Assembly (NCBI GenBank): GCA_034437535.1
Contig: DAOTTZ010000029.1
Coordinates: forward strand, 1-64,000
Length of the DNA stretch: 64,000 nucleotides
Source: J038 sp034437535
GTDB taxonomy: Bacteria > Chloroflexota > Anaerolineae > Aggregatilineales > Phototrophicaceae
Reading direction: 5' to 3'
Of this stretch, positions 8,470 through 16,645 are shown piece after piece. The position numbers and the translations under genes are program-made. Under the pieces are notes generated by a model. The model worked only from the letters and a program-made list of their open reading frames with translations, did no database searches and was not told the origin of the DNA. Each line of letters starts with the position of its first letter. Position 1 is the stretch's first letter.

Positions 8470-9658
8470 TGTGCTTGCCAGCCTGAACGAAGCCTTCTTG
8501 AATCAGATCCTGGCGGGGTACATCGACCAATTCAGCGGCTCACGGGTCATCCGCACTGCTTCGGTGATGATCACTTACACCGCGTTAGATAATCCGGTCT
8601 TCACGCTACCCCACAGCGGGGATAGCGGCTTTATCATCCAGGTGCCCACGCTGGATATTCGGCTTTATCGTTACCGGGATGGCGAACGCGGGCCGGAACT
8701 GGGCGGGAGTCAGTTTGAATTGACCGTGCGCGGTAATTTCCGGCTACAGCCCCCACGTAATAGCGACCCTGGCGGAAGCATCCAGATCCACATTGACGAC
8801 TGTGAGGTCAACGGCGGCAACCCGATTGGGCGGGCCATCGTGAGTCTGTATATCAACAACACCGTGATCCCGGCGTTAAAGGCCCGCCTGCCCGCCGTTA
8901 AAATCCCCAACCTGCGGCAGTTGCTCGGCTTCCCGGTGACGGTAGACCGCGTGCATACCGCCAACCGGCAACTTTATCTGCTGATGACCGTGCCCGATGC
9001 CCCACACCCGGCCACGCCACCGCCCGTCATCACCCAGACTGACGAACCAAGTGTGTTCATCTGCGCGACAGATGCCGCCATCACCGCATCCCAGGCCAGC
9101 TTTAAGGTCAAGCGCGGGGTAGACGAAGACACCGATTTCCCCCTGCCGATGGGCGTCAAGTTGGGATTGGCATCCTTGCATCTGGTGGGGTACGTCCAGG
9201 CAGACGACCTGAACGTTCGCATCCACAGCGGCGAACCATCCTGTGGGGTCAACCTGACGGCCAGTGCCGGCCTCAAAGTCGGGATGAAGCCCCTCGGCCA
9301 GTACGATCTCGGACTTAAACCACGCATCACACCGCCCCGCTTTAGCCTGGATCTCAAATCAAACGACGAACGAATCTATGCCGTCATCCAGATGGAGTCG
9401 AGTCCGCTGGTGAATTGGGAGATTCCCGGCATCCCGCGTGTCATTCAACCGGCCCTGCGTGATCTGCTCGGCTGGGTTGATTCGTCGATGAGCATGGTAT
9501 ACGACACGCTGGATGCTGGCCTACGAGTCATTCGTATTCCGATTGTCTCATTCGCGGATTGGTCGTATCTTATGCATGTGGAACAGGTGCGCTTTGAAGG
9601 CAACAGCGTGCTGGTGCATCTGGTGGCCGATCAACGTGAGGAGGAGGTACCATCATAA
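8462..9658 (+). CDS. Unknown 398-residue beta-rich protein in a receiver operon
   Basis: No family was recognised. There is no signal peptide or transmembrane helix. The sequence reads as two beta-rich halves (about 1-185 and 190-390), each with alternating hydrophobic strands and an amphipathic helix before a Pro-rich turn (NNTVIPALKARLPAVKIPN in the first, PRVIQPALRDLLGW in the second). This two-lobed layout recalls lipid-binding barrels of the TULIP type, but that is a structural guess. It overlaps the second receiver gene by 8 bp and is followed by the Uma2 gene with a 4-bp overlap. Confidence 0.75.
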   Translation: MSNVLASLNEAFLNQILAGYIDQFSGSRVIRTASVMITYTALDNPVFTLPHSGDSGFIIQVPTLDIRLYRYRDGERGPELGGSQFELTVRGNFRLQPPRNSDPGGSIQIHIDDCEVNGGNPIGRAIVSLYINNTVIPALKARLPAVKIPNLRQLLGFPVTVDRVHTANRQLYLLMTVPDAPHPATPPPVITQTDEPSVFICATDAAITASQASFKVKRGVDEDTDFPLPMGVKLGLASLHLVGYVQADDLNVRIHSGEPSCGVNLTASAGLKVGMKPLGQYDLGLKPRITPPRFSLDLKSNDERIYAVIQMESSPLVNWEIPGIPRVIQPALRDLLGWVDSSMSMVYDTLDAGLRVIRIPIVSFADWSYLMHVEQVRFEGNSVLVHLVADQREEEVPS

Positions 9659-10311
9659 GCGGTCAAACCGTTCGCATCCCGCAGAGCTTCCCGGCGGGCA
9701 CCGTCGTCGCGGTCGCCGTCAGTGAAGCGGATTACATGGCAACCTATGCCGAGACCTTTCATGAGTGGATTGATGGAGTCGTGGTCAAGATGTCACCTGT
9801 CACGTTGCGTCATGCGCAAATCGTAGATTATCTGCGCCACCTGCTCCAGACCTATTGTTCGCTCCGTCCGGTGGCACAGGTGCTCAGTGAGCCATTTGTC
9901 ATGCGGCTTGATCTGGGTGACCGCATCAGCCGCCGAGAGCCAGATCTACAGGTGATCTTAAACGCCAACCGTGCGCGAGTTCAAGCCACGTACACCGATG
10001 GCCCGGCAGATATTTGCATCGAGGTAGTCTCCCCTGGCAGTGTGGCGATTGACTACGGCGAAAAGCTAGTCGAGTACGAAGCGGGTGGCGTACAAGAATA
10101 CTGGATCATCGACCCGGAACGGCAATTGTGCCACTTTTACCGCCGTCAGGGAGATTATTACCAACCGATCCCGCGTACTGATGCCCACACGACCCCGCTT
10201 TTGCCCGCATTTCGGCTGGATATTGCGACCCTGTGGGCGGATGATCTACCAGATATTCTGGATGTGGTCGAAATAGTGAAGGTCATGCTGGCGGAGGATG
10301 AAACCAGATGA
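9655..10311 (+). CDS. Uma2-family PD-(D/E)XK nuclease-like protein, apparent ATA start
   Basis: Uma2 family (DUF820/PF05685) signature: EWIDGVVVKMSP, PDLQVI, then IEVVSPGS and EKLVEYE, giving the acidic and Lys residues of a PD-(D/E)XK site. The first ATG in frame (9736) would remove the family's N-terminal strand; in-frame coding continues upstream through VRIPQSFPAG and AVAVSEADY to 9655, where ATA overlaps the previous stop as ATAA, 6 nt after GAGGAGGT. The ATG-start form would be 191 aa, the full form about 218. Cellular role of Uma2 proteins is poorly known. Confidence 0.75.
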   Translation: MSGQTVRIPQSFPAGTVVAVAVSEADYMATYAETFHEWIDGVVVKMSPVTLRHAQIVDYLRHLLQTYCSLRPVAQVLSEPFVMRLDLGDRISRREPDLQVILNANRARVQATYTDGPADICIEVVSPGSVAIDYGEKLVEYEAGGVQEYWIIDPERQLCHFYRRQGDYYQPIPRTDAHTTPLLPAFRLDIATLWADDLPDILDVVEIVKVMLAEDETR

Positions 10312-10844
10312 GCGGTGGTGAGCTTTACGTCTTAGCGTTACAGATCGGCCTGGGGTACTTACTGCCGGGGGCGGCCTTGCTCCGGGCGATTTATATGGGC
10401 TTGCGTGGTCGCCTGCCGGAGGGCCTGCGCGACATCGCCATCGCCGCTTTCATCGCCGGCCTGGGGTCGATCATGGATGGTGACGCCGAAGATCTGGGCC
10501 AGGCGTTGTTTGAAGTCGTCGGGAACGCGGTCTTCGTCGGCGGCGTGCTGACCTTTACCCTGGTTTATCTGCTCAAGTTACCCAACCTCGGCCCCTGGGT
10601 TGATGGCATTATCGGCGGGTCGCTCGGTTTCATCGTGTGGATCGTGTCAGTTTATATCTTTAACAACCCCTGGCCGACGTGGAGCGGACCATTAACCGCC
10701 GTCGCCGGGGCGATGATCTTCATCGGTCTGCGCTCACTCATCCGGCGGATGGCGGATCTACTGCGGTTAGCTCGTCGCTTGATCCTGGTGGGTGGGGTTC
10801 TGGGGGTGATCGGGGTCGGGCTGTGGTTGCTCACCGCTGGCTGA
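10308..10844 (+). CDS. Polytopic membrane protein, unknown function
   Basis: 178 residues with about five hydrophobic segments (near 7-28, 43-55, 68-88, 98-118, 125-142 and a last one at 158-177). No family was recognised. The start overlaps the Uma2 stop as ATGA, so it is the last gene of the receiver operon. Its final 14 bp overlap the convergent oxidoreductase gene. Confidence 0.75.
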   Translation: MSGGELYVLALQIGLGYLLPGAALLRAIYMGLRGRLPEGLRDIAIAAFIAGLGSIMDGDAEDLGQALFEVVGNAVFVGGVLTFTLVYLLKLPNLGPWVDGIIGGSLGFIVWIVSVYIFNNPWPTWSGPLTAVAGAMIFIGLRSLIRRMADLLRLARRLILVGGVLGVIGVGLWLLTAG

Positions 10845-11967
10845 TGCGCTTGAGTCGCTCCCCGGCCAGCCGCGCCCCGATGATGTTACGAGCCACCGGC
10901 CCAATCTCCAATTCTGCCAATGCACCAGCCACATACAATCCATCCGCCCAACAAAGCGTCTCATCAACCACTGGATAACCGCACCCGGCCACCGGCAGAT
11001 CGTAGCGCGTGATGGCGTCAGCCAGCCAGGCCCCACCCGGTCGCGCCGGTTCGAAGCCGGTACATAGCACAACCTGATCCGCCTGGATTGAGTCACCATC
11101 GGCCAGGGTCAGGGTCGAGTCCGTCAGCGCGACGCCTTCCCCCCGGTGGATGCGTAAGCGTCCGGCGGCTTGAGCTTTCTGCAAAGCGGTGTGAATGTCC
11201 GGCGGGATCGAGCCGGTATGCCGCGCATCACGGATCATGCGCCGCCGTTCGGCATAATCATCAGTCGCGTGAAACGCATCCAGGCAGAGCGACGTCACCC
11301 AGCACGGATCGCTGTCAAAATCATGCACCCGGAGCGGATGGCGCGTCAACAACGTCACGTCACGCTCTGCCGATAGCCGGAGTGCGGTCTGCGCCGCGCT
11401 GATGCCGCCGCCAATTACGACACACGCCGGGCCATCATCCAGCATGAAACCCGGCGCGAAAATGTGCTGAACATGCGGCCAGGGCGCGGCCCAACCGGGC
11501 ACCCGTAATGCATCAGACGCCCCGATTGCCAGGATCACCCGGCGGGCGACTAACCGGCTGTCGTCAGTCTCGACCTGCCAGCCGTTCGAGTGGCGCAGTA
11601 ACCGCCGGGCCTGCCCGCGAATCATCAGATCTGGGATCGCGTAACGCGCTAGCAGATAATCAGTATAAGCGCGGAACAATGCCAGCGCGGGTCGCTCATA
11701 ACGCGGGATCGACTCATCCAGCGGACGCCCCCGTTTGGTCTGACGAAAGGTACGGATTGAGAACGGGTCAAAGTGCAGGTGATGCACCCCCGGCGACCGT
11801 AGATAGGTCATCCCGACTGCCGCCGTCATTTGACGCCAGCGGGCCAACGGTACCGGGTGCGGATCCAGCAGGCGCACCCGGTCACGCGGCACACGGTCCC
11901 GCCCGATGAGTGCGACCGCCAACGAGACACCCTGCACCCCCGCGCCGATAATCAGCCAATCAAACAT
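10831..11967 (-). CDS. FAD/NAD(P)-binding oxidoreductase
   Basis: 378 residues with two nucleotide-binding folds: GAGVQG near the N-terminus (FAD), CVVIGGGISAAQ at about 190 (NAD(P)H), and the C-terminal LCTGFEP strand typical of flavin monooxygenase and lysine/ornithine hydroxylase relatives. The middle segment (YLRSPGVHHLHFDPFSI) matches a group of uncharacterised FAD-NAD(P)-binding proteins. It is probably a flavin-dependent monooxygenase-like enzyme; the substrate cannot be told. It follows the VOC gene by 8 bp and converges on 10308-10844 with a 14-bp overlap. Confidence 0.8.
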   Translation of the reverse strand: MFDWLIIGAGVQGVSLAVALIGRDRVPRDRVRLLDPHPVPLARWRQMTAAVGMTYLRSPGVHHLHFDPFSIRTFRQTKRGRPLDESIPRYERPALALFRAYTDYLLARYAIPDLMIRGQARRLLRHSNGWQVETDDSRLVARRVILAIGASDALRVPGWAAPWPHVQHIFAPGFMLDDGPACVVIGGGISAAQTALRLSAERDVTLLTRHPLRVHDFDSDPCWVTSLCLDAFHATDDYAERRRMIRDARHTGSIPPDIHTALQKAQAAGRLRIHRGEGVALTDSTLTLADGDSIQADQVVLCTGFEPARPGGAWLADAITRYDLPVAGCGYPVVDETLCWADGLYVAGALAELEIGPVARNIIGARLAGERLKRISQR

Positions 11968-11975
11968 TTAGTCTT

Positions 11976-12752
11976 TTAGTCTTCGGTTTCACGACTACCG
12001 ACGATAATCAGTTGCGCCCCATGTAAGGACTCGGTCGGCAGGCGTTTATACATCTCACCCGGCCCGGTGAGGATCGCCCGCCACACACTATCCCCACGCT
12101 GTTGGTGGATCTCCTGCAACAGGTCGGTGGTTGGCGCGATCACGCTGATCTCGACATCGGCCACCCGCAAAATACCGGTCTCTGCATCCGGCGTCACGCC
12201 GAAGGTGGCCGCCAATTGCGCTTGCACCGCCGCTGGATCTGCCGCGACATGGAGCAGAGACCGCACACCCAGGGCCAGGTTCGCATGGGTGACTCGTTCT
12301 TCCGCACCGGGGATTCGCAAGTGTCGCTCGGTCTCGTCGCTAATCAAGATCACGGTCACCCCACCGATCACCAGCCGGGCCAACCGCCACTTTAGCACCA
12401 CCCCATCGTCACGGGTGCGCTGGCCGGCGGTTACCTCTGGTGCAGATACGCCCCGGTCGCGCAGGCCCTGCACTGCCGCGTCCAGGTCATCCACCTGGAA
12501 AGCGTAGCCGATGATGCCTTCGGTGTTCTTCAGCATAGCGGCGAAATCTGTCGTCGTCGTCCCGGCTTCCGGCTTCTCCCCGGTCGGGGCGATCAACTCC
12601 AGGTAAGATCCATCACGCAGACTGATAATCGCGTTATGGGTCGTCCCGGCGGCATGTTGGCCGCCCGAATGCACCGTAAAACCAGTGGCTTCATAATCTT
12701 GCATCGCATCTTTCAGCGTTTTAACGCCAATAATGATGTGATCAAATCGCAT
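11976..12752 (-). CDS. VOC-superfamily glyoxalase-like protein
   Basis: 258 residues from the ATG at 12752, preceded by GGGGA; the frame is open to 12800, but the extra 16 residues look non-coding. MRFDHIIIGVKTLKDA and ELIAPTGEKPEAG are the first betaalphabetabetabeta unit of a glyoxalase-like (PF13468 type) domain, and RVTHANLALGV begins a second, more diverged unit. Such proteins bind a metal or small ligand; the exact reaction is unknown. It appears to be in a unit with the downstream FAD oxidoreductase. Confidence 0.8.
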   Translation of the reverse strand: MRFDHIIIGVKTLKDAMQDYEATGFTVHSGGQHAAGTTHNAIISLRDGSYLELIAPTGEKPEAGTTTTDFAAMLKNTEGIIGYAFQVDDLDAAVQGLRDRGVSAPEVTAGQRTRDDGVVLKWRLARLVIGGVTVILISDETERHLRIPGAEERVTHANLALGVRSLLHVAADPAAVQAQLAATFGVTPDAETGILRVADVEISVIAPTTDLLQEIHQQRGDSVWRAILTGPGEMYKRLPTESLHGAQLIIVGSRETED

Positions 12753-12831
12753 AATTCGACGTCCCCAAAGTAACAAACTTGATATTATATTGTAGCCCAA
12801 TTTGCGATTATACCCTAACCAGACTCATGAA

Positions 12832-13662
12832 TTAATAATAAATAATGGCATATACAATTGTGCCGACGAAGTGAGCATCCGCCCGCTGAAAGAGATACGC
12901 GGGTGACGCCGGTGTGTAAAGTTGAAGCAACCTGTCGAAATCATCAACCGGCAGATGTGGGCGGATCAATGGCGCGGTGTGACAGGCAAACAACGCAGAA
13001 AGATAATCAACCACCGGCGGCGGAAACGGCGGGCGATAACTGACAGAAGCCACCGCAACTTGCAGATCCAACCGGCGGCAGGCGGCATAAAATGCCGCTT
13101 CGTAGCGGGTGCCAGCGGCATAGTCAGTCTCGTTGATGGCTTGCTCGTAGGCGGCATCCACCCGTGCTTGCAGGCCACGATCCCAGGCGTAAAGCGTGGG
13201 CCGGATGATGTTGTTCGTCTCCAGCAAGAGCACGCCCCCCGGCTTGAGCATCTGCCGGGCTGATTCTAAATGCGGGAACAAGTCTAAAAACGGATTTCCC
13301 ACATATAACACATCAAAGCTGGCAGGCGGGAAGGGTAAAGGCCGCAAGACATCGCCTTGCCGGAAGTTCAGCCGGTCGTCGGGTGGGCCAGTCTGGGCCA
13401 GTTCGTCCGCGTCGATCTCAATACCGGTGACGTGGGCTACGCCAGCATCCAGCAACAACCGGCTCTTGGTACCGCTACCACAAGCCAGGTCGAGCGCGTC
13501 ACCCCGCAGGCCGACGGTCGCCATCATTTGCCGCAGGGCCGGCGCGTAAAATTGCGCGGTCAACCGGGTGATGGCCGCCCATAATGCCGTTTGGTATCGT
13601 TCTTGTTCGGGGTGGTCAGGATCCTGAGCCAATGCCGGGATCAAATGGGGTGGGATCAACAT
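12832..13662 (-). CDS. Class I SAM-dependent methyltransferase
   Basis: Motif I is clear (ALDLACGSGTKSRLL, about residues 56-70), with an acidic loop GIEIDADE, then SFDVLYVGNPFLDLFPHL and KPGGVLLLETNN, as in class I methyltransferases. The C-terminal part (beyond about 165) is specific to this protein and gives no substrate clue. The Met at 13662 (MLIPPHLIP) is preferred over the one 15 bp upstream, which lies in the tail of the rpmB terminator. Transcription may come from read-through of rpmB. Confidence 0.8.
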   Translation of the reverse strand: MLIPPHLIPALAQDPDHPEQERYQTALWAAITRLTAQFYAPALRQMMATVGLRGDALDLACGSGTKSRLLLDAGVAHVTGIEIDADELAQTGPPDDRLNFRQGDVLRPLPFPPASFDVLYVGNPFLDLFPHLESARQMLKPGGVLLLETNNIIRPTLYAWDRGLQARVDAAYEQAINETDYAAGTRYEAAFYAACRRLDLQVAVASVSYRPPFPPPVVDYLSALFACHTAPLIRPHLPVDDFDRLLQLYTPASPAYLFQRADAHFVGTIVYAIIYY

Positions 13663-13667
13663 GATGA

Positions 13668-13701
13668 GACAAGACAAACGCCGCCGATATAAGCGGCGGC
13701 G
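13668..13701 (-). terminator. Hairpin terminator behind rpmB
   Basis: A perfect 8-bp GC stem (13694-13701 with 13679-13686, loop of 7) lies just past the rpmB stop on the minus strand. It is followed by TTTGTCTTGTC, a weak T-rich tail, so termination is probably partial. Confidence 0.65.
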
Positions 13702-13710
13702 CGGCGGTGC

Positions 13711-13950
13711 CTAAAGCACACTTTTCAATGTGCGGCCCTGACGTGCTAAAAATTCTTGCACGCCGATCTTGTCAATCGTCTTGATCTCTTTCGCTGTCAC
13801 CTTCAAGCGCACCCACCGGTCGAGTTCCGGCACGTAGAAGCGTTTATTCTGGATGTTGGGCTTCCACTTTCTGCGGGTGGCCTTCATGGAGTGACTGCGG
13901 TTATTGCCGAATTGCGGCTTAACGCCTGTAACTTTACGTTTGCCCGGCAT
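13711..13950 (-). CDS. rpmB: 50S ribosomal protein bL28
   Basis: 79 residues. VKPQFGNNRSHSMKATRRKWKPNIQNKRFY is the conserved core of bL28. The cysteines of zinc-binding bL28 forms (CxxC near the N-terminus and the second pair) are absent, so this is a zinc-independent type. GGAGGT sits 5 nt before the ATG at 13950; the longer start at 13962 would overlap that ribosome binding site and is rejected. Followed by a hairpin terminator. Confidence 0.93.
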   Translation of the reverse strand: MPGKRKVTGVKPQFGNNRSHSMKATRRKWKPNIQNKRFYVPELDRWVRLKVTAKEIKTIDKIGVQEFLARQGRTLKSVL

Positions 13951-14075
13951 GAGTACCTCCATAACAGCTTGCTTTGACTCCGATATTGTAATGCATCCTG
14001 GCGCGGAAAGGTAGTGTAGACCCGCTGATTACCCATCATCAAGCTACGCTTGCCCCCCGTCCGGGTGGAGTGAGC

Positions 14076-14081
14076 TATAAT
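14076..14081 (+). promoter_or_regulatory. Candidate -10 element of the solute-binding protein gene
   Basis: A perfect TATAAT lies 45 bp before the ATG at 14126. No good -35 stands at 16-18 bp upstream (only TTGCCC with a 20-bp spacer), so this is tentative. Confidence 0.35.
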
Positions 14082-14125
14082 GGCGGTGAATTTTGGCAAC
14101 GACATCAATCAAGAGAGAGACCGAT

Positions 14126-16024
14126 ATGAGACAAGTGATCTTCGGGCTGTGTGTGGCCCTGCTGATGATTCCACTCGGCACGCTGGCGCAGGACGATGCA
14201 ACCGAGCGCGTGCCCCTGCGTGTAGCGGGGACAGGCTACCCCACCACGTTCGACCCGCTGTTTGCGTCATCCGCCGCAGACGCGCAAATTTTACCCAACC
14301 TGTTCCTGAGCCTGACACGCATCGACCCGCTGACCGGCGCACCCAACCCTGCCCTGGCCGAGTCCTGGTCGATCAGCATCGACGGCCTGACGTGGACGTT
14401 TACGCTACGCGATGACATCCCCTGGGTACTGTATGATCCGGTACAGGATACCTTTGAGCAATTCCGCACCATCAACGCCGACGACATGGTGTACAGCATC
14501 CAGCGGTTGTGTAGCCAGGCCGAAGGCGGTTATTATGCGACGGATGTCGTCGGCCAGCGCATCGCCGGCTGTGCGGAGGGCCAGGCCGCCGGGGATGGCA
14601 CCTTGGCCCAGGTCAGCGCGGAGGGCAACGACCTGCAAATCACGTTGACCGCACCTTACGCTTATTTCGACTCGATTGCTTCGTTATGGACGTTGGCCCC
14701 GGTCCCGCGTGAAGCCCTGGACGGCTTCGGTGACCAATGGACGATCCCCGGTAACTTAATCACCAGTGGTGCATTTGCCCTGGCGGAAGCCAGCCTGGAG
14801 ACGAACACATTGACGCTGGTCGCCAATCCCTTCTTCCCGCCAGATTTACGAGCCGGGGGCAACGTTAACGTGGTCGAATACACCCGGACAGAGGAAACCA
14901 CCACCGCTTTCCGGTTATACCGGGATGGTCTGGTCGATCTCGCGCCGATCCCGGCCTCTCAACAAACGGCGATCTTCGCCAACGAAGACTTTAGCGGCGA
15001 AACCTATGCCGTACCACAATTGACCGTGTTCTACCTGGGTTTTGACACCAGCCAACCGCCCTTTGACGACATACACGTCCGCCGGGCCTTTTCCGCTGTG
15101 CTGGATCGTGACGGCTTCATCGAGACAGTGCGCGACGGACGCGGCACGCCGGTCAAGCATTTCATCCCGGAAGGCATCGCGTTTGGCCCGCCGCGCAACT
15201 TCTCAGAGACGGTCGGCTTCAACCTGGATTTCGCCCGTGAGGAAATGACCCGTTCGGCCTATCCGAATTGCGCCAACTTACCGCCGGTGACGATCTACAC
15301 CTATGAGGGTGCCAGCGGTTGGGCTGGCTTCCTGGTGGATAGTCTGGTCAACGAGTTAAATTGTAGCGATACCGCGTTTAATATCGAACGACGGTCATTT
15401 ACCGACCTTCGCACCGCCATTGACCCCGATACACCAGCGGAACAACGCCCGCAGATGTTCACCTTTGGCAACAGCCCGGATTATAACGACGCCAGCACCT
15501 TTGCGGATGTGCTGACCTGCGGCCCGGAAAATTACTTCGGGCGGCAAACCTGTGATAGCGTGGACGACTTGATTCGCTCCGCCGGGCTGACGACCGACCC
15601 GAACGCCCGGACGGAAGGTTATCAACTGATCGAGGCGGCATTATTCGGTATAGAAGGTCGCTTCCCGTTGATCCCACTGTTCCAGTTGACGCGCTACACC
15701 GCCGCCAAGCCCTGGGTCAGCGGGCCGATTGAGACGGTCTACGACGCCCGATATTTTGACGCCTACAGCGTCGATACTGAAGCACGCGGCGCGGTGCTGG
15801 TCTGTTCACTTTCCGCCGCACAAAATGTGAACCTGCGCGGTGGCCCCGGCACAAACTTTGATGTGGTCGGCATGCTGGAAGCCAATGTCGCCCAGAACGC
15901 AGTGGCGCAGACCAACGGCACCGATGGCTTCACCTGGTGGCAGGTAGAAAGCGGCGCGTGGGTACGTGAAGATGTGGTGTTGGAAGACGGCATGTGTGCC
16001 GCGCTCCCGGTTGTGGATTCTTGA
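14126..16024 (+). CDS. Extracellular solute-binding protein (family 5) fused to a C-terminal SH3b domain
   Basis: 632 residues. The ATG at 14126 gives a signal peptide (MRQVIFGLCVALLMIPLGTLAQ). Residues of about 35-550 match family 5 (peptide/nickel) ABC binding proteins: AGTGYPTTFDP, NPALAESWSISIDGLTWTF, HVRRAFSAVLDRDG. The last 75 residues form an SH3b domain (VNLRGGPGTNFDVVGML, WWQVESGAWVREDVV), a cell-wall or peptide-binding module not normally present in such proteins. No permease or ATPase gene is adjacent, so it is an orphan, and may sense or hold ligand at the envelope rather than feed a transporter. Confidence 0.88.
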   Translation: MRQVIFGLCVALLMIPLGTLAQDDATERVPLRVAGTGYPTTFDPLFASSAADAQILPNLFLSLTRIDPLTGAPNPALAESWSISIDGLTWTFTLRDDIPWVLYDPVQDTFEQFRTINADDMVYSIQRLCSQAEGGYYATDVVGQRIAGCAEGQAAGDGTLAQVSAEGNDLQITLTAPYAYFDSIASLWTLAPVPREALDGFGDQWTIPGNLITSGAFALAEASLETNTLTLVANPFFPPDLRAGGNVNVVEYTRTEETTTAFRLYRDGLVDLAPIPASQQTAIFANEDFSGETYAVPQLTVFYLGFDTSQPPFDDIHVRRAFSAVLDRDGFIETVRDGRGTPVKHFIPEGIAFGPPRNFSETVGFNLDFAREEMTRSAYPNCANLPPVTIYTYEGASGWAGFLVDSLVNELNCSDTAFNIERRSFTDLRTAIDPDTPAEQRPQMFTFGNSPDYNDASTFADVLTCGPENYFGRQTCDSVDDLIRSAGLTTDPNARTEGYQLIEAALFGIEGRFPLIPLFQLTRYTAAKPWVSGPIETVYDARYFDAYSVDTEARGAVLVCSLSAAQNVNLRGGPGTNFDVVGMLEANVAQNAVAQTNGTDGFTWWQVESGAWVREDVVLEDGMCAALPVVDS

Positions 16025-16044
16025 GCTTAAGGCAATATGACGGC

Positions 16045-16076
16045 ATGAGGCGGCGATGCAGGGCTGGCCGCCTCAT
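16045..16076. terminator. Hairpin between convergent genes
   Basis: A perfect 10-bp stem (16045-16054 with 16067-16076) lies between the stops of the solute-binding protein gene and the macro-domain gene. Neither side has a T tract, so it could be a bidirectional, Rho-aided terminator or RNA-stabilising hairpin. Confidence 0.4.
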
Positions 16077-16087
16077 ATTGGCTGGGG

Positions 16088-16591
16088 CTAGCGCATGTAC
16101 ACGTAGATCGCGCCTTGCCAATCTTTGAAGACACGCTCCAGGTTGCGGCGGGCCTTGTGCCAGTAGAGCGCACCAATGCCAGAGCCGATGGGCGGCATCG
16201 CGATGCTGGTGATGTTATGTTCTTCCATCTGCTCACGCAGGCTCTGGAACGCGCTTTCAATCTGTTTACCCGATGCCATCGTCATGTACTTGTCTTTTTG
16301 CGTCCCCAACACGAAGACCATCATGCCATCACGAGTCTGGTATTGCATGGTCTGCCCCAGTTGGAATTCGTTCGCCTCACACCGGCGCAGATATTCCGCG
16401 TAGAGATCGGGATATTTGTTGCGAAAGCGAATAGTCAGCTCGGTATTCAGTTCGCCTTCCGGGTGGCAACCAAAGGCCATCGCCTTGATTTTGCTCGTAT
16501 CGGCAAACATATCACCGGTTTGATAAGTGATTGGTGTCTTGGGCCGGTTATCATTGCGATTGCGGGATCGCCGGCGGCGTTTTTTCCCCAT
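16088..16591 (-). CDS. Macro-domain protein (ADP-ribose binding, DarG-like fold)
   Basis: 167 residues: a very basic start (MGKKRRRRSRNRN), then a macro domain: ITYQTGDMF, AMAFGCHPEG, and the C-terminal SIAMPPIGSGIGALYWHKARRNLERVF, which matches the DarG/ADP-ribose-1-phosphatase type (IAIP-IG-G-GGL-W). Such domains bind or remove ADP-ribose from proteins or DNA. No DarT-like ADP-ribosyltransferase is adjacent, so it is not an obvious toxin-antitoxin pair. The basic tail suggests nucleic-acid contact. It converges on the solute-binding protein gene. Confidence 0.78.
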   Translation of the reverse strand: MGKKRRRRSRNRNDNRPKTPITYQTGDMFADTSKIKAMAFGCHPEGELNTELTIRFRNKYPDLYAEYLRRCEANEFQLGQTMQYQTRDGMMVFVLGTQKDKYMTMASGKQIESAFQSLREQMEEHNITSIAMPPIGSGIGALYWHKARRNLERVFKDWQGAIYVYMR

Positions 16592-16645
16592 ATCTATGTC
16601 TCCATTGTGCTATGCAGTCAGCCCCCATTATATACCGGCTTTGCA

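Noticed and set aside
13951..13962. Upstream ATG for bL28
   Set aside because: It overlaps the GGAGGT ribosome binding site of the ATG at 13950.
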